From: Streptomyces liangshanensis
GTDB taxonomy: Bacteria; Actinomycetota; Actinomycetes; Streptomycetales; Streptomycetaceae
NCBI RefSeq assembly: GCF_011694815.1
Contig: NZ_CP050177.1
Span: forward strand, 1,240,001 to 1,304,000
Length of the DNA: 64,000 bases
Reading direction: 5' to 3'
The notes under the pieces were generated by a model that was not told the DNA's origin, did no database searches, and saw nothing but the letters and a program-made list of their open reading frames with translations. Both the position numbers and the translations under genes were made by a program. Shown here piece after piece: positions 54,217 through 62,940 of the stretch; the stretch's first letter is position 1; each line of letters begins with the position of its first letter.

Positions 54217-54257
54217 TCGAGCGGCGGTGGAACCCGGCCGGGGCTCTAGCGAGCCCC
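54217..54257. promoter_or_regulatory. Divergent promoter region: TCGAGCG heptamer and inverted repeat
   Basis: Within the gap between the methyltransferase and ketoreductase genes lies a TCGAGCG heptamer at 54217-54223, like SARP binding units, and a perfect 7-bp inverted repeat GGGGCTC-TAGC-GAGCCCC at 54240-54257. No second heptamer at an 11- or 22-base step was found, so SARP binding is only suggested. Confidence 0.35.
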
Positions 54258-54318
54258 GATCGGGCCCGCCGATGATGCGAGAGGGGAAGGGCCTGATGCC
54301 AGTGAGGGAAAGGACCCC

Positions 54319-55284
54319 ATGTCCGTTAACGGAAGCGCCGTTGTCCTGGGCGGTACCGGCTTCGTCGGGCGGCACACGTGCAGGGCGCTGAGCGCGCAGG
54401 GCTTCGACGTGTGGGCCGTGGCACGCGGGGCGCCCCCGCCGGGAGAGGCCGGCCGCTTTCTGGCCTTCGACGTCGCGCTGCGGCCCCCGGAGGACCTGGC
54501 GAAGGTCCTGGACGAGCTCCGGCCCGAGGTCGTGGTCAACGCGGTCGGCAGCATCTGGGGCCGTACCGACGACGAGATGTGGGACACCGTCACCGTCCCC
54601 ACGCTCCGGCTGCTGGACGCGCTGGCGCTGCTGGCCACCCCACCGAGGATCGTGCACCTCGGCTCCGTACTGGAGTACGGACGGATGGATGTCGGAACGA
54701 CCGCGAGCCCGGCCACCGTGGAGCGGCCCGGCAGCGCCTACGGCCGGGCGAAGCTGGCCGCGACCCGGGCGGTGATGGAGCGGCTGCGGTCGCACCGGCT
54801 GCGGGGGGTGGTGCTGCGGATCACGAATCTGGCGGGTCCGCTCAGCCCGGACGTCAGCCTGCTCGGCCGGGTGGCCAACCAGTTGTGGGCGGCGGCCGGG
54901 GAGCCCGCGGTGGTGGAGCTCGATCCGCTGCTCGCCCACCGCGACTTCGTGGACGTCCGCGATGTGGCCGACGCGGTGGTGGCGGCGGCGACCTCACCGG
55001 TCACCGGCGAGCTGATCAACATCGGAAGCGGTACGAGCACGTCGGTACGGGTTCTGGTGGACCTGCTCGTCGCGCGCAGCGGACTGGCCGCCGGCGTGGT
55101 GGAGCGCACCGGCACCGGTATCCAGCACTCCACCGAGGACTGGTCCCGGGTGGACATCGAACCCGCCGAGCGGCTGCTCGGCTGGCGGCCCCGTCGTCCG
55201 CTCACCGACGCGGTGGACGCGTTCTGGCAAGAGTTCGTCGCACGACACCATCAACCGAACGGAACGGAGAACCCCCCGACATGA
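54319..55284 (+). CDS. NAD-dependent NDP-hexose 4-ketoreductase (epimerase/dehydratase family)
   Basis: The 321-residue protein has [20 protein letters not shown], a GxxGxxG dinucleotide fold, a Ser in LGSVLEYG and Tyr-Lys in [14 protein letters not shown]. The last part reads [20 protein letters not shown] and [17 protein letters not shown], typical of sugar reductases. It would reduce the 4-keto group after deoxygenation and amination. It overlaps the aminotransferase start by ATGA. Confidence 0.85.
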   Translation: MSVNGSAVVLGGTGFVGRHTCRALSAQGFDVWAVARGAPPPGEAGRFLAFDVALRPPEDLAKVLDELRPEVVVNAVGSIWGRTDDEMWDTVTVPTLRLLDALALLATPPRIVHLGSVLEYGRMDVGTTASPATVERPGSAYGRAKLAATRAVMERLRSHRLRGVVLRITNLAGPLSPDVSLLGRVANQLWAAAGEPAVVELDPLLAHRDFVDVRDVADAVVAAATSPVTGELINIGSGTSTSVRVLVDLLVARSGLAAGVVERTGTGIQHSTEDWSRVDIEPAERLLGWRPRRPLTDAVDAFWQEFVARHHQPNGTENPPT

Positions 55285-56399
55285 CCACATACGTGTGGGA
55301 TTACCTGCCGGAGTACGAGTCGGAGAAGGAGGACCTGCTCGACGCGGTCGACACGGTGTTCCGCTCCGGTCAGCTGGTGCTCGGACCGAGCGTGGCCGGT
55401 TTCGAGCGGGAGTTCGCCGACTACCACGGGGTGGCGCACTGCGCGGGGGTCGACAACGGCACCAACGCGGTGAAGCTGGGGCTCCAGGCGCTCGGGGTGG
55501 GTCCGGGGGACGAGGTCGTCACCGTCTCCAACACGGCGGCCCCGACGGTGGTCGCCATCGACGGGACCGGCGCGAAGCCCGTGTTCGTGGACGTCCGCGA
55601 GGACGACTACCTGATGGACACGGACCAGGTGGCCGCCGCGATCACTCCGCGTACCAAGGCGCTCCTCCCGGTGCATCTCTACGGCCAGTGTGTGGACATG
55701 GCCCCGCTGCGAGCCCTCGCCGATCAGCACGGGCTGGCGCTCCTGGAGGACTGCGCGCAGGCGCACGGCGCCCGTCACGGGGGCAGGCTCGCGGGCAGCA
55801 TGGGGGACGCGGCGGCGTTCTCCTTCTACCCGACCAAGGTGCTCGGCGCGTACGGGGACGCGGGGGCGGTCGTCACGGCGGACCCGGCCGTGGACGCGAA
55901 CCTGCGGCGGCTGCGCTACTACGGCATGGAGAAGACCTACTACGTCGTGGAGGTCCCCGGGCACAACAGCCGGCTGGACGAGGTGCAGGCCGAGATCCTG
56001 CGCCGCAAGCTCCGGCGGCTGGACGGGTACGTCCGCGGGCGCCGGGCCGTGGCCGAGCGGTACGAACAGGGGCTGGGCGACCTCGCCGACCGCGGTCTGG
56101 TCCTGCCGTCCGTGAACGAGGGCAACGAGCACGTGTACTACGTCTACGTGGTCCGGCATCCGCGCCGGGACGAGATCATCAAGGCGCTCAAGCGGTACGA
56201 CATCTCGCTCAACATCAGTTATCCGTGGCCCGTTCACACCATGTCGGGGTTCGCGCACCTGGGGTACGAGGCGGGGTCCCTCCCGGTCACCGAGCGGCTG
56301 GCGGGGGAGATCTTCTCCCTGCCCATGTATCCCTCCCTGCCGGCCGGCCTCCAGGACAAGGTGATCGCGTCCCTGCGCGAGGTTCTTCTCGCCCTCTGA
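55281..56399 (+). CDS. DegT/DnrJ/EryC1/StrS-family NDP-3-keto-hexose aminotransferase
   Basis: The 372-residue PLP enzyme has the family pattern: [73 protein letters not shown] and the PLP Lys186 in [16 protein letters not shown]. It should place the 3-amino group on the NDP-deoxysugar, like DesV or TylB. Its ATG overlaps the ketoreductase stop, so the two are coupled. A perfect hairpin closes the operon. Confidence 0.9.
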   Translation: MTTYVWDYLPEYESEKEDLLDAVDTVFRSGQLVLGPSVAGFEREFADYHGVAHCAGVDNGTNAVKLGLQALGVGPGDEVVTVSNTAAPTVVAIDGTGAKPVFVDVREDDYLMDTDQVAAAITPRTKALLPVHLYGQCVDMAPLRALADQHGLALLEDCAQAHGARHGGRLAGSMGDAAAFSFYPTKVLGAYGDAGAVVTADPAVDANLRRLRYYGMEKTYYVVEVPGHNSRLDEVQAEILRRKLRRLDGYVRGRRAVAERYEQGLGDLADRGLVLPSVNEGNEHVYYVYVVRHPRRDEIIKALKRYDISLNISYPWPVHTMSGFAHLGYEAGSLPVTERLAGEIFSLPMYPSLPAGLQDKVIASLREVLLAL

Positions 56400-56402
56400 G
56401 CG

Positions 56403-56442
56403 CGGCTGTGGGGGCCACCCGGTCGGGTGGCCCCCACAGCCG
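56403..56442. terminator. Bidirectional 18-bp hairpin
   Basis: A perfect 18-bp stem (56403-56420 with 56425-56442) and a GGTC loop lies between the convergent aminotransferase and glycosyltransferase genes. It starts four bases after one stop and ends five bases before the other. Confidence 0.9.
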
Positions 56443-56446
56443 TTCC

Positions 56447-57589
56447 TCAGACGAGCTTCTCGATCATCTTCACGATCTCGGCGGGAGCCGGCAGCCCGGC
56501 GATCTCGCCGGCGAGGCCGCGGGCGTTGTCCCGGTAGGAGGAGTCGGACAGGATCTTGGCGGCCGCCGTCGCCACGGTCTCGACTGGCTCGGTGTGGCTG
56601 TCCAGGGTGATGGACGCGCCCTGGGCGTCGACCCGGCGCATGGGAATCGCGGAGGCCAGGATCTCGGGCAGGACCAGCTGCGGGACCCCCGCGTTGAGCA
56701 AGGTCATGACCGTGACGCCGCCGCCGTGGTGCACGGCGAGGTCCGCCGTGCCGGCGACCACGTCCAGCGGGAGGAAGCCGGCCTTGATGTCCGGGAACTC
56801 GGCGCGCAGTTGCGCGGCGACCGGTTCCGATGTCGCGACGACGACCTCGACGTCGCCGCTCGCCAGCAGGGAGTTGCTCAGCAGGGGGCGGAAGAAGTCG
56901 ATCCCCAGCGTCGGCACGAACACGCTCCGCGAGCCGGAGGTGATCAGGACCCGGGGGCGATCACCCTTGGCGTACATCCAGGGCTGCAAAGGAAGTTGGG
57001 GGTTGCCCGGGGTCCAGCGCATCGCCTGCGCCGCCTCGGCCCCTTCGGGCCGGAGGCTCGGCGGGGTGATGTCGACGAACAGGTCGGACCCGGGGATCTC
57101 GGTCAGACCGAACCGGGAGAGTTCCTGTTCGAGTTCGTCGGTGGCTCCCTGCCAGTCGACCTCGGTGCGGTCGTAGATGGCCCAGGTGTGCCGCACGTGC
57201 GGGATCCCGAACCGGTGCGCGATCAGCGGGGCGGCGTGGTTGTACTCCCCGCCGATCACGACATCCGGTTTCCACGCCTCGGCCAGTTCCTCGGTCGCCC
57301 GGTAGGCGGCGGCGGACAGCCGGGCGAAACCCCGCCCGGCGAAGTCCATCTCCTCGTCCTCGGTCGACGGCATGCTCAGCCAGTTGCCCTGGCGGTCCTT
57401 GAGCATCGCCTCCCCCATGCCCAGCTCGGTCACCCCGCGGGCCGGCAGGCCCAGACCGTTGATGAGCTCGATGTTCTCGTCGGGAGCCGCGACTATGACG
57501 TCGTGGCCCGCGGTCCGGGCGGCCGACGCGAGGGGTGCGCCGGCGTGTACGGGGGCGGCGCCGCCCCCGGCAATGAACAGGAATCGCAC
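56447..57589 (-). CDS. Glycosyltransferase of the macrolide/aromatic polyketide type (GT-B)
   Basis: The 380-residue protein begins RFLFIAGGGAAPVHAGAPLA and has a C-terminal nucleotide-sugar site GTADLAVHHGGGVTVMTLLN with HHGGG and PQLVLPEILASAIPMRRVDA. It resembles GT1 glycosyltransferases that add deoxyaminosugars to polyketides. The GTG at 57589 has AAGGAG upstream; an ATG eight codons earlier is less likely. It should move the sugar made by the neighbouring genes to the aglycone. Confidence 0.88.
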   Translation of the reverse strand: MRFLFIAGGGAAPVHAGAPLASAARTAGHDVIVAAPDENIELINGLGLPARGVTELGMGEAMLKDRQGNWLSMPSTEDEEMDFAGRGFARLSAAAYRATEELAEAWKPDVVIGGEYNHAAPLIAHRFGIPHVRHTWAIYDRTEVDWQGATDELEQELSRFGLTEIPGSDLFVDITPPSLRPEGAEAAQAMRWTPGNPQLPLQPWMYAKGDRPRVLITSGSRSVFVPTLGIDFFRPLLSNSLLASGDVEVVVATSEPVAAQLRAEFPDIKAGFLPLDVVAGTADLAVHHGGGVTVMTLLNAGVPQLVLPEILASAIPMRRVDAQGASITLDSHTEPVETVATAAAKILSDSSYRDNARGLAGEIAGLPAPAEIVKMIEKLV

Positions 57590-57629
57590 TGCTTCTCCTT
57601 GGACGTGGGTCACGGACAGGGGACAGGCC

Positions 57630-58433
57630 CTAGCTGCTCACGGCACGCTGGTAGCGGCGTACGGCCAACGGCACGAAGACGACCAGGATGAGAGCCACCC
57701 AGAGGAAGGCCGACAGGACGGGGTTCTGCAGTGGCCAGACGTCCGGATCGGGCCGGCCCGGGGGGATGTTGCCGAACAGCTGCCGGCATGCCTCCACCAC
57801 CGCGGACACGGGATTCCAGTCGGCGACCACCCGGAGCACGGTGGGCAGTCCTTCGCTGGGGACGAAGGAGTTGGAGATGAAGGTGAGAGGCAGCAGGACC
57901 ATCAGCATCGCGTTGCCGAGGACTTCGGGCGACTTCGCCGTCAGCCCGATCGCCGCGGTGACCCAGGAGGCCGCGTACGCGAACAGGAACAGCAGGAGGA
58001 AGCCGAGGGCCGCGTCGAGGACGCCCGACCGGATCCGCCACCCCATGGCGAGGCCGGTCAGCGACAGCAGAATGATCACGAAGACGTTGTTGACCGCGTC
58101 GCCGTTCGTCCGGCCGACCAGCACCGCCGACTGGGAGATGGGCATCGACCGGAAGCGGTCCACGAGGCCCAGCTTCATGTCGAGGGCGATGCCCACGCCC
58201 GTGTTGGTGGCGGTCAGGAGCATCGTCTGCGTCAGGATGCCGATGACCATGAACTCGCGGTAGTTCGAGCCGCCCACGTCGATCGCGCTGCCGAAGACGA
58301 ACCCGAAGAGCAGGGCGAAGGCGATCGGCGCGACGGTGGCGAAGACCACGATGTCGGGGTTGCGGAAGTTCTTGAGGATACTGCGCCTGGTGAGGGTGAG
58401 GCCGTCCTCGACGGCCTGGCTGAAGGCGTTCAC
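57630..58433 (-). CDS. drrB: ABC-2 type exporter permease (DrrB type)
   Basis: The 267-residue protein has six membrane helices and DrrB landmarks: LTRRSILKNFRNPDIVVFAT, GIALDMKLGLVDRFRSMPIS, FISNSFVPSEGLPTVLRVVA and DWNPVSAVVEACRQLFGN. It pairs with the ATPase encoded just upstream, whose stop overlaps its GTG start as GTGA. Together they probably export the cluster's product. Confidence 0.9.
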   Translation of the reverse strand: MNAFSQAVEDGLTLTRRSILKNFRNPDIVVFATVAPIAFALLFGFVFGSAIDVGGSNYREFMVIGILTQTMLLTATNTGVGIALDMKLGLVDRFRSMPISQSAVLVGRTNGDAVNNVFVIILLSLTGLAMGWRIRSGVLDAALGFLLLFLFAYAASWVTAAIGLTAKSPEVLGNAMLMVLLPLTFISNSFVPSEGLPTVLRVVADWNPVSAVVEACRQLFGNIPPGRPDPDVWPLQNPVLSAFLWVALILVVFVPLAVRRYQRAVSS

Positions 58434-59422
58434 CGTGCCTCCTCCTTGGTGAGGGCGGCCGCTTCCACGGAGGCCGGCGCGGGGTCGGCGGCGGTACCGG
58501 TCAGGGAGAGGAACACCTCGTCGAGACTCGGCCGGCGCACCGTTGTCCCGGTCAGCCGCACCCCCGCCCCGTCCAGCAGCCGGATGGCGCTGACCAGGGC
58601 CGACGGGCCGTCCGTGATCGGTACGATCACCCGGTCGTCCTCCTCGTCCACGGTGATCTCGCCCTGGGCGATCTCCCCCAGGACCCGGCGGGCCTCGGCC
58701 ACGTCCTCCCGGCTGCCCACGGTCAGTTCGAGCCGCTCGCCGCCGACGCGGGCCTTCAGCTCGTCGGGCGTCCCCTCCGCGACGACCTTGCCCTGTTCCA
58801 TCACGGTGATCCGGTCGGCCAGTTGGTCGGCCTCCTCCAGATACTGGGTGGTGAGCAGCAAGGTGCTGCCGCCCGAGACCAGTTCGGCGATCACTTCCCA
58901 CATGGCCATCCGGCTGCGGACGTCGAGACCGGTGGTCGGCTCGTCCAGGAACAGCACCTCGGGCCTGGACACCACGGCACAGGCCAGGTCGACCCGTCGG
59001 CGCATACCGCCCGAGTAGCCCTTCACCTGACGGTCCGCGTCCTTCGTCAGGCCGAACCGCTCGACGAGTTCGTCGGCCCGCTCGACGCTCGCCGTGGCGC
59101 CGAGGTGGTAGAGCCTGCCGATCATCCTGAGGTTCTCCCTGGCGGTGAGATCCTCGTCGACCGCGGCGTACTGGCCGGAAAGGCCGATCTTGCGACGGAG
59201 TGCCACGGCGTCGTTCCGTACGTCGAGTCCGGCGACCACGGCCCTGCCCGAGTCGGCGCGCAGAAGCGTGGACAGCACCCGCACCGTGGTGGTCTTGCCG
59301 GAACCGTTCGGGCCCAGCAGCCCGAGGACCGTGCCCTGACGCACCGTGAGATCCAGCCCGTTCAATCCGACATTGTCACCGAAGCGCTTAGTCAGCCCTT
59401 CGGCGACGATCGCGTTCGTCAT
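58430..59422 (-). CDS. drrA: ABC exporter ATP-binding protein (DrrA type)
   Basis: The 330-residue ATPase has Walker A GPNGSGKTTT, SGQYAAVDEDLTARENLRMI, signature YSGGMRRRVDLA, Walker B VLFLDEPTTGLD and a C-terminal region ending in RPSLDEVFLSLTGTAADP-like sequence, the hallmark of the DrrA subgroup. The ATG at 59422 follows GGAGGAAAG. It is the first gene of the drrAB unit and lies opposite the small secreted protein across a 396-base gap. Confidence 0.93.
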   Translation of the reverse strand: MTNAIVAEGLTKRFGDNVGLNGLDLTVRQGTVLGLLGPNGSGKTTTVRVLSTLLRADSGRAVVAGLDVRNDAVALRRKIGLSGQYAAVDEDLTARENLRMIGRLYHLGATASVERADELVERFGLTKDADRQVKGYSGGMRRRVDLACAVVSRPEVLFLDEPTTGLDVRSRMAMWEVIAELVSGGSTLLLTTQYLEEADQLADRITVMEQGKVVAEGTPDELKARVGGERLELTVGSREDVAEARRVLGEIAQGEITVDEEDDRVIVPITDGPSALVSAIRLLDGAGVRLTGTTVRRPSLDEVFLSLTGTAADPAPASVEAAALTKEEAR

Positions 59423-59818
59423 CTTTCCTCCGTCACCTGATACGTGCGACCACAAGAGAGACCGCACGGCCCTCAAAGGGGCAGGGCCACACCGTACGGG
59501 CAATCGCGGACAGCTTCCGTCCCCGATTGGCGGGGGACGCCCGGAAACGTGAACTGGTTCTTTGTTGAACCATCGAGGATTTCTCGGTCCTTTGCCCGGA
59601 CCCGAAGTTCTTCGCTAACGACGAAAGAGGAGATGCCAACGCGCCACGGCACGCCGACGGTCGTGGTCGAGAGTGAATCCAGGGTTCCCATAGCGCCCGG
59701 CCCCAACTTATTCTCACCATCCGCCGCCACTCGGTGAACGGGGTTCCGAAGGCCCGCCGGGCGGTCACGCTCCGGGCGTCTCAGGATCCCGGTCCCAACC
59801 GATGAGAACGGAAGCGAA
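59423..59818. promoter_or_regulatory. 396-base divergent control region (drrA / secreted protein)
   Basis: This gap holds GAAC-TG-GTTC (59551-59560) overlapped by TGGTTC-N6-GAACCA (59555-59572), so three GAAC-type half-sites are stacked. It also holds two heptamer pairs in 11-base phase: TCGAGGA at 59573 with TCGGTCC at 59584, and TCGAGAG at 59667 with TCCAGGG at 59678, similar to SARP sites. No gene was found. A 34-codon frame at 59633 is not credible. Confidence 0.45.
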
Positions 59819-60325
59819 ATGACCAGACGAATATCCCGCCACCTCGCGGTCCTCGGCACTCTGGGCGCCGCACTGCTGCTGACCGCGACGACGGCGACCG
59901 CTCGGAGCGGTACGCAGGACCGGGCGGCGGCGTCCGCCGGCTCGCATGCGAGCGGTCCCGTCGGCGTGTGGGAAGGGGCGGTGGCCATCCCGGGCGGTGA
60001 GGTGGAGGCCACCATGTCGTTCCGCTCCGACGGAACGCTGTGCCTGGTGGCCCCGCCCCCCGGCCCCGACGGCGGGGTCGAAGGCGCGGGCAGGTGGGTG
60101 TCCACGGGTCAGAACACGTTCAGCTTCCGCGTAACGGAACGTTTCTTCGACGGAACGGGTGCCACCACGGGATATCTGCGGGCCAGCCACAGTGCCGTCG
60201 TGCACGCGGGCCGGTTCAGCAGCTCGGGAACAGGCGCCTTCTACGACGCGGGCTGGACCCTGCTCGACTCCTTCACGGCCACGTCCCGGATGCACCGGAC
60301 CAGTCCGGTCCCCACGGCCTGCTGA
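59819..60325 (+). CDS. Small secreted protein, beta-rich, function unknown
   Basis: The 168-residue protein has a Sec signal (HLAVLGTLGAALLLTATTAT, cut near Ala28). After a Gly/Ala-rich linker comes GVWEGAVAIPGGEVEATMSF, a GxW start that recalls lipocalin-type barrels, then several beta-strand-like segments up to GAFYDAGWTLLDSFTAT. Only one Cys (CLVAPPP) lies before the C-terminal Cys. It is divergent from drrA within the metabolite cluster. It might bind the product or a precursor outside the cell, but this is only a guess; no known family was recognised. Confidence 0.7.
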   Translation: MTRRISRHLAVLGTLGAALLLTATTATARSGTQDRAAASAGSHASGPVGVWEGAVAIPGGEVEATMSFRSDGTLCLVAPPPGPDGGVEGAGRWVSTGQNTFSFRVTERFFDGTGATTGYLRASHSAVVHAGRFSSSGTGAFYDAGWTLLDSFTATSRMHRTSPVPTAC

Positions 60326-60343
60326 GTCCGCGCTCCCCGTCGG

Positions 60344-60769
60344 TCACCGCTCCGCGGGCCGGTCCCGCACGATGGTCCGGGACCGCACCCGCAGCCCGTC
60401 GTCGACGAGCACCAGCACGTCGGTCACGGCGAAGGTCGACTCGAAGCGGACGCGCCCGTCCCCGTCGGTGAGCGTGACCAAGGAGCCGTAGGAGACGGTG
60501 AATCCCTCACCGTCCTCGGTCTCGTCGACCAGGTAGTGGTCGTTCCAGTGCCGGACGACGACGGTCCGGTAATGGGGCAGCGCCTTGGTGGCGTGGGCGA
60601 GTATCGCCGCGCTTCCCTCCAACTTCTCGCCGCGGTGCACGTGGTGGGTCACACCGTCCTCGGTGAACGTCCCGACATAGCCGGTCACGTCCTGGGCGTC
60701 GAGGAGGCTCATCTGGTGCGCGTAGAACCGCATGATGTCGACGTACTGGTCGGCGTCTACCTTGGCCAT
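60344..60769 (-). CDS. SnoaL-like / NTF2-fold protein
   Basis: The 141-residue protein has the NTF2-like core: QYVDIMRFYAHQMSLLDAQD, YVGTFTEDGVTHHVHRG and VRFESTFAVTDVLVLVDDGL. Related SnoaL-type proteins act as cyclases or hydroxylases in aromatic polyketide clusters. Its place next to the SARP gene supports a pathway role. Two stacked His in the pocket (THHVHRG) may be catalytic. The exact reaction cannot be read. Confidence 0.8.
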   Translation of the reverse strand: MAKVDADQYVDIMRFYAHQMSLLDAQDVTGYVGTFTEDGVTHHVHRGEKLEGSAAILAHATKALPHYRTVVVRHWNDHYLVDETEDGEGFTVSYGSLVTLTDGDGRVRFESTFAVTDVLVLVDDGLRVRSRTIVRDRPAER

Positions 60770-60813
60770 GGTCTGTCCTCATCTCTCGTGACGAAGTCGT
60801 GGGCCGGCCGGGA

Positions 60814-61677
60814 TCACCAGTGTGCGAAGCGGGGCCCTGGCATGCCCAGTGCGGGTTCGGGGGCGGCGGGATGGCTCCACGCCTCCCGCTGCTCGACCGC
60901 GTGCGGGACCAGGTCGAGTTCCGATCGCAGGACCGCCTGCTGGAGATTCTGGAGCCGGGTCGAGGGCTCCACCCCCAGCTCCCGGTTCAAGGTCTCGCGA
61001 AGCGTCCGGAACACCTGGAGGGCCTGGCACTGCCGCCCGGCCCGGTACAGCGACACCATGTGGTGCGCGCAGAGGTTCTCGTGCATGGGGTGTTGAGCGG
61101 TCAGTACGGTGAGTTCGCTCAGGATCGCGTGGTGCCGGCCGAGCCGGATGTCCGCCCCGATGCGGCTCTCCAGCACGTTCAGCCTGCTCTCCTCCAGGCG
61201 GGTCACCTCGATGCCGAGCGGCATGCCGATCCTGACGTCGGCCAGCGCACGCCCCTGCCACTTCGACAGCGCCTGGCCGAGCAGTCGCGAGGCGGCGTGG
61301 TACTCGCCCTTGTCGATGGCGCGGTTCCCCGCCTCCACCAGCTGCTCGTAGACGCGCACGTCGATGGAATCCGGAGGCACGTCGAGCAGGTAGGCGTCGA
61401 ACCGGGTCACCAGGATGTCCTTGGCCCTGCTCGGGGAGCCGGCCGGCAGAGCCGACTGGATGAGCCTGCGGAGCTGGAGGATGTAGGTCTGCAGCGTGGT
61501 ACGTACGCTCATCGGCGGGCGGTCACCCCACAGTTCCTCGATGAGCGTGGGCACGGAGACGATGTGTCCCGCGTGCAGGGCGAGCAGGGCGAGCACCTGT
61601 CGTGGTTTCGCGGCGGTCGGTGTCACCGACCGCCCGTGCAATGTGGCGTCCAATTCCCCAAGAAGGCGTATCCTCAT
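60814..61677 (-). CDS. SARP-family transcriptional activator
   Basis: The 287-residue protein has an OmpR-like winged helix (MRIRLLGELDATLHGRSVTP, KPRQVLALLALHAGHIVSVP, LIEELWGDRPPMSVRTTLQT) followed by a BTAD domain with ALSKWQGRALADV and LYRAGRQCQALQVFRTLRET. It is like DnrI and ActII-ORF4 and probably activates this cluster. No TTA codon is present. The ATG at 61677 with GGGGGA upstream fits the family; a longer frame is not supported. Confidence 0.92.
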   Translation of the reverse strand: MRIRLLGELDATLHGRSVTPTAAKPRQVLALLALHAGHIVSVPTLIEELWGDRPPMSVRTTLQTYILQLRRLIQSALPAGSPSRAKDILVTRFDAYLLDVPPDSIDVRVYEQLVEAGNRAIDKGEYHAASRLLGQALSKWQGRALADVRIGMPLGIEVTRLEESRLNVLESRIGADIRLGRHHAILSELTVLTAQHPMHENLCAHHMVSLYRAGRQCQALQVFRTLRETLNRELGVEPSTRLQNLQQAVLRSELDLVPHAVEQREAWSHPAAPEPALGMPGPRFAHW

Positions 61678-62112
61678 TCGAAATCCCCCACGAGATCTGA
61701 GTGCCTCGTCCGCGGTGTGAATTGCGGACGGAAGGCAGTTCTCGGCGATAAATCCCTGCCTCGATGACATCGCCCGTACTGCCGCATCCCCCTCCCCCTC
61801 TAGATCGTCCATCTCTGGACTTGACTTTGCGGGAACATTACCCTAAGTACTTTCTGGCCGTTCAGTCAACCGGCCCCTCGGATCCTTGGTCGAGCCGCTC
61901 AAGCTCCGCTTGATTCGGCTACTTACGGACGATCCGCTGACCGAAAAGGGTCCGGGACGGATGAACAGACCCGGTGCGGGTATAGAGTCGCTCCGCCCAC
62001 CATGAACAAAAACGGCGAAGGCCTCTGTCACGCGGATCTTCTTTCCACGTGACAGAGGCCTTTGGCTCCCCGCCCGGCGGGCCGGGAGCGGGCGGAAGGC
62101 GGGGACCCGGAC
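61678..62112. promoter_or_regulatory. 435-base gap: SARP promoter region and ketoreductase 3' end
   Basis: This is the most A/T-rich gap of the cluster. It holds an inverted repeat TCAAGC-TCC-GCTTGA at 61899-61913, flanked by AGCCG and CGGCT (61893-61920), and a terminator hairpin at 62018-62062. No gene was found; a 16-codon frame at 62002 covers the hairpin and is not credible. Confidence 0.5.
62018..62062 (-). terminator. Hairpin with T-tract downstream of the ketoreductase gene
   Basis: A perfect 15-bp stem (62018-62032 with 62048-62062) is followed on the minus strand by a T-rich run (GTTTTTGTTC). It ends the ketoreductase transcript about 50 bases after the stop. Confidence 0.85.
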
Positions 62113-62892
62113 TCAGTAGTTGCCCAGCCCGCCGCAGACATTGACGGCCTGGCCGGTCATGGAGGCGGCGGCGTCGGTCACCAGATAGCCGACCAGTCCG
62201 GCGACCTCCTCGGGAGTGGAGTAACGGCCCAACGGGATCTTGGCGTTGAAGCGCTCCAGCACGTCCTCCTCGGTCACCCCCCAGTAGCCCGCGTACCCCT
62301 GCCGGACCCGTACCGCCATGGGCGTCTCCACGTACCCGGGACAGACCGCGTTCACGGTGATCCCCGACTTGGCCAGTTCGAACCCGACCGACTTGGTGAA
62401 ACCGACGACCCCGTGCTTCGACGCGGTGTACGGCGCGGCCAGGGCGACGCCCTGCTTCCCCGCGGTCGAGGCGATGTTGACGATCCGTCCCCAGCCCGCG
62501 GCCGCCATGCCGCCGGCGGACAGCACCTCCTTGGTGACCCGGAACACACTGTTCAGGTTGGTGTCGAGCACGTCGAACCACAGGGACTCGTCCAGCGTCG
62601 CCGTCTCACCGCCGCCTCCCCGGCCGGCGTTGTTGACCAGGATGTCGATGGTCCCGAACGCCGCCACGGCGGCGGCCACCGCGGCCCGGATGTCGTCGGG
62701 GGAGGTCACGTCGCAGGCGGTGCCGTCCGCCTCGTGGCCGTCGGTACGCAGTTCCTTCACGGTGGCCGTCACCTTGCCCGCGTCGCGCGCGACGCCGAAC
62801 ACGGCGATGCCCTGGGCCGCCAGCGTGCGCGCGATCGCCAGGCCGATCCCGCTGCTGACACCGGTGACGAAGGCGGTCTTCTTACGGATCAT
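62113..62892 (-). CDS. Type II polyketide ketoreductase (ActIII type)
   Basis: The 259-residue short-chain dehydrogenase has TGVSSGIGLAIARTLAAQGI, the catalytic Ser142, Tyr155 and Lys159 in IASTAGKQGVALAAPYTASK, PGYVETPMAV and the C-terminus QAVNVCGGLGNY, which is nearly the same as ActIII of the actinorhodin pathway. It reduces one carbonyl of the poly-beta-keto chain, usually C9. Gly92 stands where ActIII has Pro94 (GRGGGG against GRPGGG). Its presence shows that the rest of the cluster contains an aromatic polyketide synthase. It is 48 bases after the next upstream gene. Confidence 0.93.
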   Translation of the reverse strand: MIRKKTAFVTGVSSGIGLAIARTLAAQGIAVFGVARDAGKVTATVKELRTDGHEADGTACDVTSPDDIRAAVAAAVAAFGTIDILVNNAGRGGGGETATLDESLWFDVLDTNLNSVFRVTKEVLSAGGMAAAGWGRIVNIASTAGKQGVALAAPYTASKHGVVGFTKSVGFELAKSGITVNAVCPGYVETPMAVRVRQGYAGYWGVTEEDVLERFNAKIPLGRYSTPEEVAGLVGYLVTDAAASMTGQAVNVCGGLGNY

Positions 62893-62940
62893 GGTGGTCC
62901 TCCTGAGGGGTGTCGTGCCGGTCCGCGCGGCTCGCGGGGG

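Noticed and set aside
59633..59737. A 34-codon frame with AAAGAGGAG just before its ATG
   Set aside because: The purine run touches the ATG, too close for a ribosome binding site, and the peptide has no recognisable features.
62002..62052. A 16-codon frame starting MNKNGEG
   Set aside because: It overlaps the terminator hairpin of the ketoreductase gene and has no ribosome binding site.
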